Assembly: GCA_002633005.1 (NCBI GenBank)
Contig: NMRA01000274.1
Location: 415,143 to 479,142 of the forward strand
DNA from: Phoronis australis
Taxonomy: Eukaryota > Phoronida > Phoronidae
Length of the DNA: 64,000 nucleotides
Reading direction: 5' to 3'
Part shown: positions 35,901 to 45,719 of the stretch, one piece after another
Position numbering within the stretch: the stretch's first letter is position 1
How the letters are laid out: each line of letters opens with the position of its first letter
Notes under the pieces: model-generated
Told to the model about the DNA's origin: nothing
Seen by the model: only the letters and a program-made list of their open reading frames with translations
The model's database searches: none
Program-made: the position numbers and the translations under genes

Positions 35901-38900
35901 GTGCGAAACTACTAACTGTGAATGAAAAGACAACAATCATTGTAAAGACTCACAAAGAAATCTCACCAATATCGGACAAAAGTAGCCACTCAAAATTCAA
36001 GGGCTTCTGCTTTTGATGTGAATGTCCACAACTCTTTGAAATGTTTAGAGGAGGTAACTGAGGTATAGAAGTTGAACATGGAAAAGTATTAATTCCGTGC
36101 TACATATCATTTACTGAAAAAAATGAGAAAATAAATTTCCACTATTTGCCATATTGTGACCTAAATTGATGAGATTTTACCACGATTCGGAAATGAAACA
36201 CAAAATACCGTTGGCATTTCCCACACATCTGGATATTATCACTCCATGTAATATTTAGACAGCAACTCAAAAGCAGACGCATTTCTATTCATTATCAGAG
36301 AACATCACAGACTGCAGAACACTGCAATCCAGCTGTCTAATCAACATTTCTAGACTAGCCAAATATACAAATGCAGTTCTGCTAACAATACCATATTGCT
36401 ACAGTTGCTACTGCCTGTTAAATGTATTAGACAAACAGCAACTGTCGCGAATTATGATGTGTTAAGTTTTGAATCTGAGTTGAGTCCGTATTTGGAGATT
36501 AGATCCTTTTAATGGTTAACAACAATGACAATCACACTATTACGTCCCACATTGGAAATCTTGAACAATGCATTTAATGTGGTCCAGTTATCTATTTTAT
36601 TCACCAGATGAATTTCAGGGTTTTATGCAACCAAGCCTGGTCATCAACAAAATAACTCCAGTTAATTATAAACTAAAAACCCGTGACCAACGTCAAGCAA
36701 CAAGCGTTCACGTTACTCATTATCGAATCTGGACATTACCTGAGTGGGTGAGCATATGCTTCTTTAAGCTCGACTGCTCCGCAAATTTCTTGGTGCATCC
36801 TGGCTCGTAACAGGCAAATGGCTTTTCACCTAATTCAGAAACGCAATTTACAGAAGATGCGAATAACATCAGTACAGCATGCATATACATAGTGTATTTG
36901 GTCACTTACAGTGGTCCCAGATTTTGAAAACCTGTTTGACGGCTGTTCATCAGTGGAGAAAACTGGTCCTCGAAATGCAGGATACATGTAAGAGACTATC
37001 AACGTGTATTCAATAGCCATTTTAAGATCTCTATTTTAAGATAACGGATTATTTCCTATTCAAAACTCCATGCATTCATGCAAGTGGTTACATGGCTGTT
37101 GAGTGTTAAGCGCTTTTGGGTCGCATAAAAACAGAAAGGAGCCTCTTGTAACTTATCACGTGAGATGTTTCGGAGACAGGTTCAGCTAAAAACGGATTGA
37201 CTTTAAAAAAATAATATTTCTACCCAAATACAGACAGAACAGAAAAATAAGAATGAATAGCTTAATGTTTAAACATATACCATGTTGAAAACATTTTGTG
37301 AATGTGTCATAATCCTTGAAAAATGCTTGTCTTCATGATTTTACTGACTATAAACCCTTCCCTAGTCATTTACAATGAGAGATAAATCAATAAACACAAC
37401 AGCACCTGTGTGAGTGCGCATATGATTCTGTAGGTTGCCTGCCGTCGAGAATGACTTGGCACAGTTACTGCATGTGTATGGCTTCTCGCCGGTGTGGGAA
37501 CGTGCGTGAACTTGAAGACGTTGATTCGTGTAGAAAGACTTTCCACAATCAGGACACTTGTGAAGACGTTTGTTTCTGGAAGAACAGTGGTAACATCAAT
37601 TTTTTGCAACAATCACAGCAAGCAGCATGGTAATAATTATACCAGCAATGCTCCAAACAAAATATGCTTTTCGATAATTAATGTCTTGTATCACACAGGA
37701 ATACTGATAATGCCAGCATTTGAAATCTTCAAACATGTTACGAACAACAAGTATCTTCTGACCCCTTCGCCCTCGGGTAAGCATGAAAAGGCGGGAATTT
37801 TCGACATCCTACTCACTTATCAAGCCAACATTTTATGACTCACTAAAATGTGACCTCATCACAAGGTTTGTGACCCAATTATTCCGCTCAAAAAAATCCA
37901 GAAACAAACTAAACGTAACTAAAAGCAATCCCAGCTGTGAGGATTGACTTATGGGAAGACACAACTGCAAAAAAACACTCAACTATTCCTAAGGCTTTTC
38001 AATAAAAAATGTATTGCCTGTATACCATAGAGCAATTCAGTGTGTAAAAGTTATATTTAGCTACTGGCTCTAGAAGGAAAGCACACTAGAAGTGACGTAG
38101 GCAAAAATGAACACGTCACTTCTCAATTCAAAGAAACAATTTCCCAAACACGTCTGCTCTCGGATGCCCGTGCACTTTTTAGAGATCAGTAAAAATGCCA
38201 ATGCATGTGACAGTAGTCTGCATGGATACTTTCCAGAGATGCCTAAAAGGTTTTATTGCCAGAGACAACACAAAACATACTCGTGAGTAAGCAGATGATA
38301 CTTTAAGTGCGCAGGCCAGGCAAACTTCTTGTCGCACCCTTGATAGTCACATTTTAGCATCTTCTGACCAGAGTGCGTGCTGCGGTGCAGCTTGAGATAG
38401 GACTCTGAGGGGAACTGACGATCACAGTCTTGGCAGGGAAAGATCTTGGTCCTTTGCACTAGAAGACAGGAAATTATCGTTGACTGTTAATGTGTGAGTC
38501 AATATTCACCAATTGGCATTAATATAAAAACATTCCTCTTTTTATCATGCGATTAGAGTGAGAACAGACGAGTAACTTAACGTAAAAGCGAAATTATAAA
38601 TATGAAAAAATTCTTAAACCAGCGTGGAGATGTATAACGCACACTGCTTAACTCTGGTCAGCATGCCACCTATGGCCACATCATGTGACCTAATGAATAT
38701 AAAACGGGGCAGAAATCTTTTCAGACTCATATTCATTAGGTCACATGATGTGGCCATAAGTGCCGTGCTGACCAGATTTAAAAATGTTTGTCATAAAAAT
38801 AAAATTATTCATATTTTCAAAATTTAAGGCACTGACAATGCATAAAATGCTGATTACATACATTAGGAGTAACAGAGCACAAATATGCCACTCCCTGACA

Positions 38901-41831
38901 ACTTCTCTACACTTTTACAGGCAATTCCACTAAAAACTCCAGCTCAATTTTTAATATGTACCATGTACTAACTTTTGGTATTGCGGAATAGGCAAATAAA
39001 AATAAAATTGTCACTATGGACCACATCAGAAGGAGATAATGGTGGACGCAAGAACAGTGAAGTATTATTTGGCATTACACAAGAAGTTGGAGAATTCCCA
39101 AAATCGATGACTGTTATTCTCTTCGTGAAAGAAACACATAATATGCAAATTTCATGAATATACAACCAAGGTTTTCGGAAAGAGGCAACCTGTACCTACA
39201 TCATATACATGTGGGCGCGTAACAAAGACTATATTACCCGTTTTATCACTTTGGGTCGGACTAACAGCATACTCTTTGCTGATCTTCTCTTGCGCATCCG
39301 TGAAGATATTCTGTATGCCTTGAAGGTATGCTAGTCTGGACAGTCCTTGGCTGTCTAATAAAACATTGCCAATCAGNNNNNNNNNNNNNNNNNNNNNNNN
39401 NNNNNNNNNNNNNNNNNNNNNNNNNNNNNNNNNNNNNNNNNNNNNNNNNNNNNNNNNNNNNNNNNNNNNNNNNNNNNNNNNNNNNNNNNNNNNNNNNNNN
39501 NNNNNNNNNNNNNNNNNNNNNNNNNNNNNNNNNNNNNNNNNNNNNNNNNNNNNNNNNNNNNNNNNNNNNNNNNNNNNNNNNNNNNNNNNNNNNNNNNNNN
39601 NNNNNNNNNNNNNNNNNNNNNNNNNNNNNNNNNNNNNNNNNNNNNNNNNNNNNNNNNNNNNNNNNNNNNNNNNNNNNNNNNNNNNNNNNNNNNNNNNNNN
39701 NNNNNNNNNNNNNNNNNNNNNNNNNNNNNNNNNNNNNNNNNNNNNNNNNNNNNNNNNNNNNNNNNNNNNNNNNNNNNNNNNNNNNNNNNNNNNNNNNNNN
39801 NNNNNNNNNNNNNNNNNNNNNNNNNNNNNNNNNNNNNNNNNNNNNNNNNNNNNNNNNNNNNNNNNNNNNNNNNNNNNNNNNNNNNNNNNNNNNNNNNNNN
39901 NNNNNNNNNNNNNNNNNNNNNNNNNNNNNNNNNNNNNNNNNNNNNNNNNNNNNNNNNNNNNNNNNNNNNNNNNNNNNNNNNNNNNNNNNNNNNNNNNNNN
40001 NNNNNNNNNNNNNNNNNNNNNNNNNNNNNNNNNNNNNNNNNNNNNNNNNNNNNNNNNNNNNNNNNNNNNNNNNNNNNNNNNNNNNNNNNNNNNNNNNNNN
40101 NNNNNNNNNNNNNNNNNNNNNNNNNNNNNNNNNNNNNNNNNNNNNNNNNNNNNNNNNNNNNNNNNNNNNNNNNNNNNNNNNNNNNNNNNNNNNNNNNNNN
40201 NNNNNNNNNNNNNNNNNNNNNNNNNNNNNNNNNNNNNNNNNNNNNNNNNNTATATTTAGCTACTGGCTCTAGAAGGAAAGAACACTAGAAGTGACGTAGG
40301 CAAAAATGAACACGTCACTTCTCAATTCAAAGAAACAATTTCCCAAACACGTCTGCTCTCGGATGCCCGTGCACTTTTTAGAGATCAGTAAAAATGCCAA
40401 TGCCTGTGACATTAGTCTGCATGGATACTTTACAGAGATGCCTAAAAGGTTTATTGCCAGAGACAACACAACACATACTCGTGTGTAAGCAGATGATACT
40501 TTAAGTGCGCTGGCCAGGCAAACTTCTTGTCGCACCCTTGATAGTCACATTTTAGCATCTTCTGACCAGAGTGTGTGCTGCGGTGCAGCTTGAGATAGGA
40601 CTCCGAGGGGAACTGACGATCACAGTCTTGGCAGGGAAAGATCTTGGTCCTTTGCACTAGAAGACGGGAAATTATCGTTGACTGTTAATGTGCAACTCAA
40701 TATTCACCACGTGGCATTAATGTAAAAACGTTCCTCCTTTTACCATGCGATTAGGGTGAGAACAGATGAGCGACTAAACGTAAAAGTGAAATTATAAATA
40801 TGAAAAAATTCTTAAACCGGCGTGGAGATGTATATCACACACTGCTTAAGTCTGGTCAGCACGCCACCTATGGCCACATCACGTGACCTAATGAATAAAA
40901 AACGGGGCAGAAATCTTTTCAACCTCATATTCATTAGGTCACGAGATGTGGCCATAAGTGCCGTGCTGACCAGATTTAAAAATGTTTGTCATAAAAATGA
41001 AATTATTCATATTTTCAAAATTTAAGGCACTGGCAATGCATAAAATGCTGATTACATACATTAGGAGTAACAGAGCACATGTATGCCACTCCTTGACAAC
41101 TTCTCTACACTTTTACAGACAATTCCACTAAAAACTTCAGCTCAATTTTTAATACGTACATGTACAAACTTTTGGTATTGCGGAAGAGGCAAACAAAAAT
41201 AAAATTGTCACTATGGACCACATCAGAAAAAGAAAATGGTGGACGCAAGAACAGTGAAGTGTTATTAGGGGTCACACAAGACGTTGGAGAATTCCCAAAA
41301 TTGATGCCTGTTATTCTCTTCGTGAAAGAAACACGTATGCAAATTTCATGAATATACAACCAAGGTTTTCGGAAAGAGGCAACCTGTACCTACATCATAT
41401 ACATGTGGGCGCGTAACAAAGACTATATTACCCGTTTTATCACTTTGGGTCGGACTAACAGCATACTCTTTGCTGATCTTCTCTTGAGCATCCGTGAAGA
41501 TATTCTGTATGCCTTGAAGGTATGCTAGTCTGGACAGTCCTTGGCTGTCTAATAAAACATTGCCAATCAGACCAGCTTCTACTACTCCCTTCTCCGAATT
41601 ATTCGCCAGCACAAGCACTGGCTTGTTCTTATCACAATTCAATGAGGCACCATTTGCTATGTTAAACGTCAAAAACTGTTTGCTTCCTTTCTGTAGCACA
41701 TCGGAGCCAATACTGAGTGATACAAATTGACGTTTGGAATTCGCCAAGTCGTTGGGATTCTCTCTACTTTCTGTACGTTGGTTTCCATCTTGTGACAATG
41801 TGCGCGAGGTAGTTGAATGACTAGATTCCAT
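32676..41831 (-). CDS. ZNF410: ZNF410 orthologue, C2H2 zinc-finger transcription factor (whole gene, 8 coding exons)
   Basis: Human ZNF410 is a DNA-binding factor best known for directly controlling CHD4. The coding exons, in transcript order, are 41831-41390, 40656-40479 (repeated at 38458-38281), 37575-37406, 36829-36740, 35823-35695, 35216-35139, 34309-34175 and 32935-32676. All phases match and give about 493 residues (human 478). The identity is clear from the finger array, for example [44 protein letters not shown] and [18 protein letters not shown]. Six C2H2 fingers occupy residues 156-320; the human protein has five, and the extra one is at the N-terminal side. The N-terminal 147 residues resemble the human region only loosely ([12 protein letters not shown]). 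Confidence 0.92.
34175..34309 (-). CDS. ZNF410: ZNF410 exon 7
   Basis: It encodes 44 residues including [20 protein letters not shown]. The donor GTAAAT after LGSD is preferred over the stronger downstream GTGAGT. Only the former keeps the next exon open, and it gives LGSDEVFNSS, like human LGVDDEVLAE. Confidence 0.75.
34566..34724. repeat. Interspersed repeat, copy A
   Basis: It begins CACCAGGATTTTGAGTGA, contains CTTGACACACCTTCGTTTC, and ends GGAGCTTGCGATAG. A second copy is at 43994-44136. It has no coding potential. Confidence 0.7.
35139..35216 (-). CDS. ZNF410: ZNF410 exon 6
   Basis: It encodes 25 residues ([20 protein letters not shown] and a short tail) of the C-terminal region. It is not conserved enough to align alone, but the phases fit both sides. 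Confidence 0.75.
35695..35823 (-). CDS. ZNF410: ZNF410 exon 5: zinc finger 6
   Basis: It encodes [20 protein letters not shown] and [13 protein letters not shown], nearly identical to the human last finger CGKTFSQSGSRNVHMRKHHL. Phase 1 at both ends. Confidence 0.95.
36740..36829 (-). CDS. ZNF410: ZNF410 exon 4: zinc finger 5
   Basis: It encodes [20 protein letters not shown] and LKKHMLTHS, matching human CGRSFAEYSSLRKHLVVHS. Confidence 0.94.
36897..37000. mobile_element. Palindromic MITE family, copy 4
   Basis: Arms around GTCACTTAC...AGATTTTGAAAACC and GTCCTCGAAATGC...GTAAGAGACTATC flank the core TGTTCATCAGTGGAGAA. It has the same orientation as copy 3 and is more diverged. It lies in a ZNF410 intron. 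Confidence 0.5.
37406..37575 (-). CDS. ZNF410: ZNF410 exon 3: zinc fingers 3 and 4
   Basis: It encodes [20 protein letters not shown] and [20 protein letters not shown]. These match human CGKSFYVLQRLKVHMRTH and FTTAGNLKNHRRIH. Both fingers use C-X2-C, where human has C-X4-C. Confidence 0.94.
38281..38458 (-). CDS. ZNF410: Second copy of ZNF410 exon 2, probably an assembly duplicate
   Basis: It encodes the same protein as 40479-40656 and has the same splice sites. It belongs to the duplicated block flanking the 874-base gap and is probably the other haplotype. At 178 bp, splicing both copies would shift the frame. Confidence 0.75.
38648..38781. mobile_element. Foldback element, arms of about 53 bp (left haplotype copy)
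   Basis: TTAACTCTGGTCAGC through CACATCATGTGACCTAATGA pairs with its inverse, ending GCTGACCAGATTTAA, around a 28-base loop. The allelic copy is at about 40846-40979. TTAA occurs at both outer ends. Confidence 0.75.
39199..39376 (-). pseudogene. ZNF410: Truncated second copy of ZNF410 coding exon 1
   Basis: The 3' end of coding exon 1 and its donor are repeated here, but the copy is cut off by the N gap at 39377. The translation ([20 protein letters not shown]) equals that at 41390 onward. It is an assembly by-product rather than a biological pseudogene. Confidence 0.75.
39377..40250. other. Assembly gap (run of N)
   Basis: There are 874 undetermined bases between two copies of the same sequence. 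The true gap is probably absent or negative (overlapping contigs). Confidence 0.98.
40479..40656 (-). CDS. ZNF410: ZNF410 exon 2: zinc fingers 1 and 2
   Basis: It encodes [20 protein letters not shown] (finger 1, C-X2-C...H-X3-H, with no human counterpart) and [20 protein letters not shown] (finger 2, equal to human finger 1). It joins coding exon 1 in phase and ends in phase 2. Confidence 0.93.
41390..41831 (-). CDS. ZNF410: ZNF410 coding exon 1
   Basis: It encodes 147 residues from ATG 41831. An acceptor (TTATTTCAG, exon from 41853) leaves 22 bases of leader and implies an upstream exon, which I could not place and which might also be coding. The sequence is Ser/Asn-rich, then hydrophobic and acidic. 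It ends in phase 1 at GTACAG. Confidence 0.8.
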
Positions 41832-43047
41832 TTTACGCGAGCTTCTCAACCGCCTGAAATAAGTCAAGGTATAGATCTGGAAACTGCAAATTAAAAATAG
41901 CCCTGATGCCCAAGCTGTCACGTGAGAGGTATATTATGACAAGACTAGCAACCACAGGACACCAGCAACAAATTGGTACAAACAAAATTATACGCATGAA
42001 AAAAAAAGTTTATTTGCCAAGAAAAGTTTACGTATTAAAAGACAAAACAACCAACATTTACAAGCACTCATTTTTGAGCCAAGTGCACTTTCATTTTTTC
42101 GGCCTTCTAACTATGCAACAGGAACATCACAAGCCTTGAGAAATGTGTGCTATCACTGTTTTGATTAGACAAACGAAAGCAGAAAAGACATAATTTTGCA
42201 ATCAATGAACTTTCATAATGGGCAGCAGCACTCTTACATCTTGAGCAAAACCAGACTTTCAAAGGATTGCCAACTGTTTTGACATGAGTCTTATGTTGGT
42301 CACGTGACAATCTTGGGATTATATGGCAAACACACAAGACTGACGATTCCGGAAATGTTTGTTGGGTTCATTTCTGGCAGGTACGCGCATTAAGACAAGA
42401 AAAAAATGTCTTTCACATACAGCATTAGCGCACAAACAGACTCCCAAAACTGCATGCGGCGAAGCTGCACAATGCCAGGGTCCTTTTTGGTATGTGTAAC
42501 ATGCTGCTAGGGGCGTTAAAATTCTTGGTGGCCTTTCATAAGTTTTTTTAAAAAGGGCATTTCCTGCTTAATTAGAGCATAAAATGAAAACTACCAATCA
42601 GGCTGATTAAAGGCACTATGAACCATGATTATATGGTGTAAAAAACATCAACTTTCTTTAGAGGCGTATTTGCTCTTTCAAAGGAATTTCATCGTGTTCT
42701 TATTCTATGTTTGAAAAGAAATGGACTACAATAAATCACCTAGAATTCCCGTCGGCCACACTTAATTGGAGACTGAAACAATCTCCACATGACAAGAGAC
42801 ATAATTAATAGACCTAGTCTGAAACAATAATGACCAGTCATTTTTTATCAACCTTAAAAACAATCTGAATAATGAACAGGATCAAACCGGTTCAGTGAGT
42901 GACCTAATTAAAATGTTGTTTTTTGACAGAAGGTGTGTGTTTCTTGCCACTTAATAATAACAGTCCACTCAGTTGTTCAAAAGAGGTACGTTCCTTCATT
43001 AACACTGCCAAGGGAATATTGAGTTACCCATAGGGATTTATCTGCGA

Positions 43048-43629
43048 TTGATAGCAAGCAACCCCATTTTGAAAGGGGAGACTGATCCTGACAGAACTAA
43101 TGGCTTTTGGCTGTCTTGCATGTCTGCCTGTGCAAGAAATGATCAGTTTGGGGATGGAAATCTTGTTCCATTCATTATAGAACTTGTGAAAGGATCGAGA
43201 GTAGGCTACATAGCAAGTAACTCAGGCCCAGGGCCTAATCTTCAAACTCACACTCGAGTAGGCTCAAAACTTAACCAATCCCGTCTCATGACTCAATTAC
43301 AAATCGGTATGTTTACTCAAAGCGTACCATGGTATTGGTCAGTTTTACTCCCTAGAGATTGGCTGTTTCTGAGATGTGTTATGAAATTAGCCAAATTTGT
43401 AGAGTCCTACACAACCTTAAAGAGCAAACTAACAGTGATGCACAGTGATATTTTTGTGACTACCCGCTCTGTTCAACAATCACCCAAACCTGATATCTTT
43501 CTCTCTCGCAGGACCCTTGGTCATTTTTCTCAGTCACAAGCGCCAATGCCTAACAGACCCGGAAGTCCAACGACTCCATGTTTTCTGTCGAAAACAGTGC
43601 TTTTCAATTCCAACACTTTACTCACCTGA
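43048..43629 (+). other. Unassigned 193-codon open reading frame
   Basis: I recognise no family. The translation (start MIASNPILKG, end FNSNTLLT) has mixed composition with no signal peptide, repeat or zinc motif. A frame of this length is near what chance allows in 64 kb, so it may not be a gene. It could be a degenerate transposon fragment or part of a leader exon. Confidence 0.2.
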
Positions 43630-43993
43630 AGTGAGAGCAAACAGTGTTTAGATCCGTCTATTTGAAATCTCCATCTCATCTTTAAACGAAGTCACATCCT
43701 TCAGATTTGCAACACGAGCTCATCACAGTAAACAAGGATTTTTTTTGTTCCACATACACTCAAGATCTGAATGCTGAAAAGACAAAAGACCATTTTGATT
43801 TACAAAAAACACCACTCGGTCTTATCCAAAAGTAAGCTTTAATTTTCACACCAGTAGCAACGCACCTTGAAGAATACACCTGAAACCCTTTTAGTGCAGA
43901 TTGCTAGAAGTGCAAAAAATTGGAAAAGAATATTTTGAAGCATGATTCAATTCCGCTACCAATGTTTTAACAGCATACCGCAATTGACGACTT

Positions 43994-44136
43994 ATCACCA
44001 GGATTTTGAGTGAACGCAGTAATCTTGACACACCTTCGTTTCTAAGGCACCATTTTAACCAGCAAACCACAGCGTGTTGGGTAAATCTTATTGCTTGTTT
44101 GTTGACTTTTAGCAAGGGGGTGGAGCTTGCGATAGG
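43994..44136. repeat. Interspersed repeat, copy B
   Basis: This is the same family and orientation as 34566-34724, with an internal deletion of about 20 bp. Confidence 0.7.
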
Positions 44137-45498
44137 TAAAAATTAGGGCAAGTCGAAATGACAACATCCAACTAGAATTAAATCTAATCCGCTGTGGTAA
44201 ACCCACTAAAGCAATCAACACTCTCTGCTTGGTAATTATGTAAAATTAAGATTACAAACTTGTTATCAACTCATCGGATTATTACGTAGGCCTACCCTAC
44301 TTAACCTTGACTACGAGAAGCATATTGCTAGTACGCAGCGACTTTTTGAGATTTTTGTGCTTTGACCGCGAATTTGTTGCGAACTCGGTGGAGCAGGACA
44401 CTGTAAATAGTAGTGCAGAAAGAAAAATTCCTCATGGTTTGTTGCATCCCTGTTTTGTGTACATTTATAGAGTTTTGTGTTTGCTATAGACAGCTGAAGT
44501 GAAGCACCCATGGAATTTCTAGTCCAGAATGTCATACCTTGTAGTATTCTATATAGTGTTTTGGAGACGGTCAGAAGTTGAGGACGCCTGTGGCTCTTGG
44601 TTAAACTAAGTAAAACGTAATGCCATGCCCAGGCCATGATAAACTGATTTATCATTTATTACCTACATCAAGTTTGTCGGGTAAATAGCAAAAATCCCCT
44701 CATTTTCAATTTTTAAGAAACTTTTCAGATGAAGTCACTTTTGGATAAAATAGCTAGGTCGACGACCATCATAATTCATATGCTGTGTACTGTAAGTACT
44801 GTTTGTGAGGTACTATTCGCTAAAACGATTGCCCGAAACTTCCGAAAGCCACGGCCAGGGCTTCGATTTCGGGTGGAATTCAATTCTGTCGACATTGAAA
44901 ATTCTCTACCCAAAGGTAGCTATGTCGAATCTTGCTCAAGAAATATGAATGTGAACCACTGCTGAAATTCTTAGACAGAGGTAGGCCTAGGGCCTAAGTT
45001 ACTTACTTCTGTAAAACCAGACTTGTCTAGAAAATGTTTACAGCAGAAAACTCACCGACAGCTTTAACCAAAGGCGACACCTGGAGAATACCACACAAAC
45101 CCTAAAAAGTTTTCCACCATAAAAGAAAAGTAAAACAGTGTAAACATGAAAAATATTCTGTTTAATGAGCGTAAATTATTTCAAGTTTATTGAATTCGTC
45201 AAAATTACCAATTTATTATAAATTTTGTTAAAAATACAAAAAATTAAGAGATTTTTCAAAACTTTTTTAATCAATGTAAAACGAACTCTAATCTTGTAGG
45301 TAGTAACTTCCAATATCCATTTACGGAATTAAACGAATGGAAAATCTTTATTTTTCATGTAACTAAATAGGCGACTAGGGGAGATTTTTCGCATGTATTG
45401 TTTGACAATCATTCATTTTCCACTAGTTATAACAAAATTTATCCACAAATTTTAAAAACTATATAATATGCATAAAACGACAACTGACGGAGTTTCAC

Positions 45499-45509
45499 GA
45501 AAATGGCGG
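45499..45509 (+). promoter_or_regulatory. YY1-like motif, forward
   Basis: GAAAATGGCGG agrees with the YY1 core ATGGCGG. It lies 200 bp from an inverted match, in a locally GC-richer patch between the divergent genes. Confidence 0.35.
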
Positions 45510-45707
45510 TTGAGTTCCAGTTCTAACCGGTATGTTTGGGTACCGTTTTTCATGAAGAAGATCCGAAAGTTGAGTGCGAATTCGGGGAAAAGGTAAAATA
45601 TAATACTATTGTTATTTTTTCCTCCTTGAAAACATGTTTTGCTGTCATTGAGGTTGAAATCGTACAGAACATGATAAAACATGTATTTTCCATGGGCGCC
45701 GCCATAT

Positions 45708-45719
45708 TTCATACCACAG
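45708..45719 (-). promoter_or_regulatory. YY1-like motif, reverse
   Basis: GCCGCCATATTT is the reverse complement of AAATATGGCGGC, a full match to the YY1 consensus AANATGGCGGC. Together with 45499 it marks a candidate promoter for XPO1, ZNF410 or both. Confidence 0.4.

Larger units (their letters stand above)
38052..41571. repeat. Duplicated block flanking an 874-base gap
   Basis: Sequence 38052-39376 is repeated, with scattered substitutions and small indels, at 40251 to about 41571. The left copy ends exactly where the N run starts (39377), and the right copy starts exactly where it ends (40250). Confidence 0.93.

Noticed and set aside
39328-40272. Long frames of about 300 residues across 39.3-40.3 kb.
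   Set aside because: They consist almost wholly of X residues from the N run.
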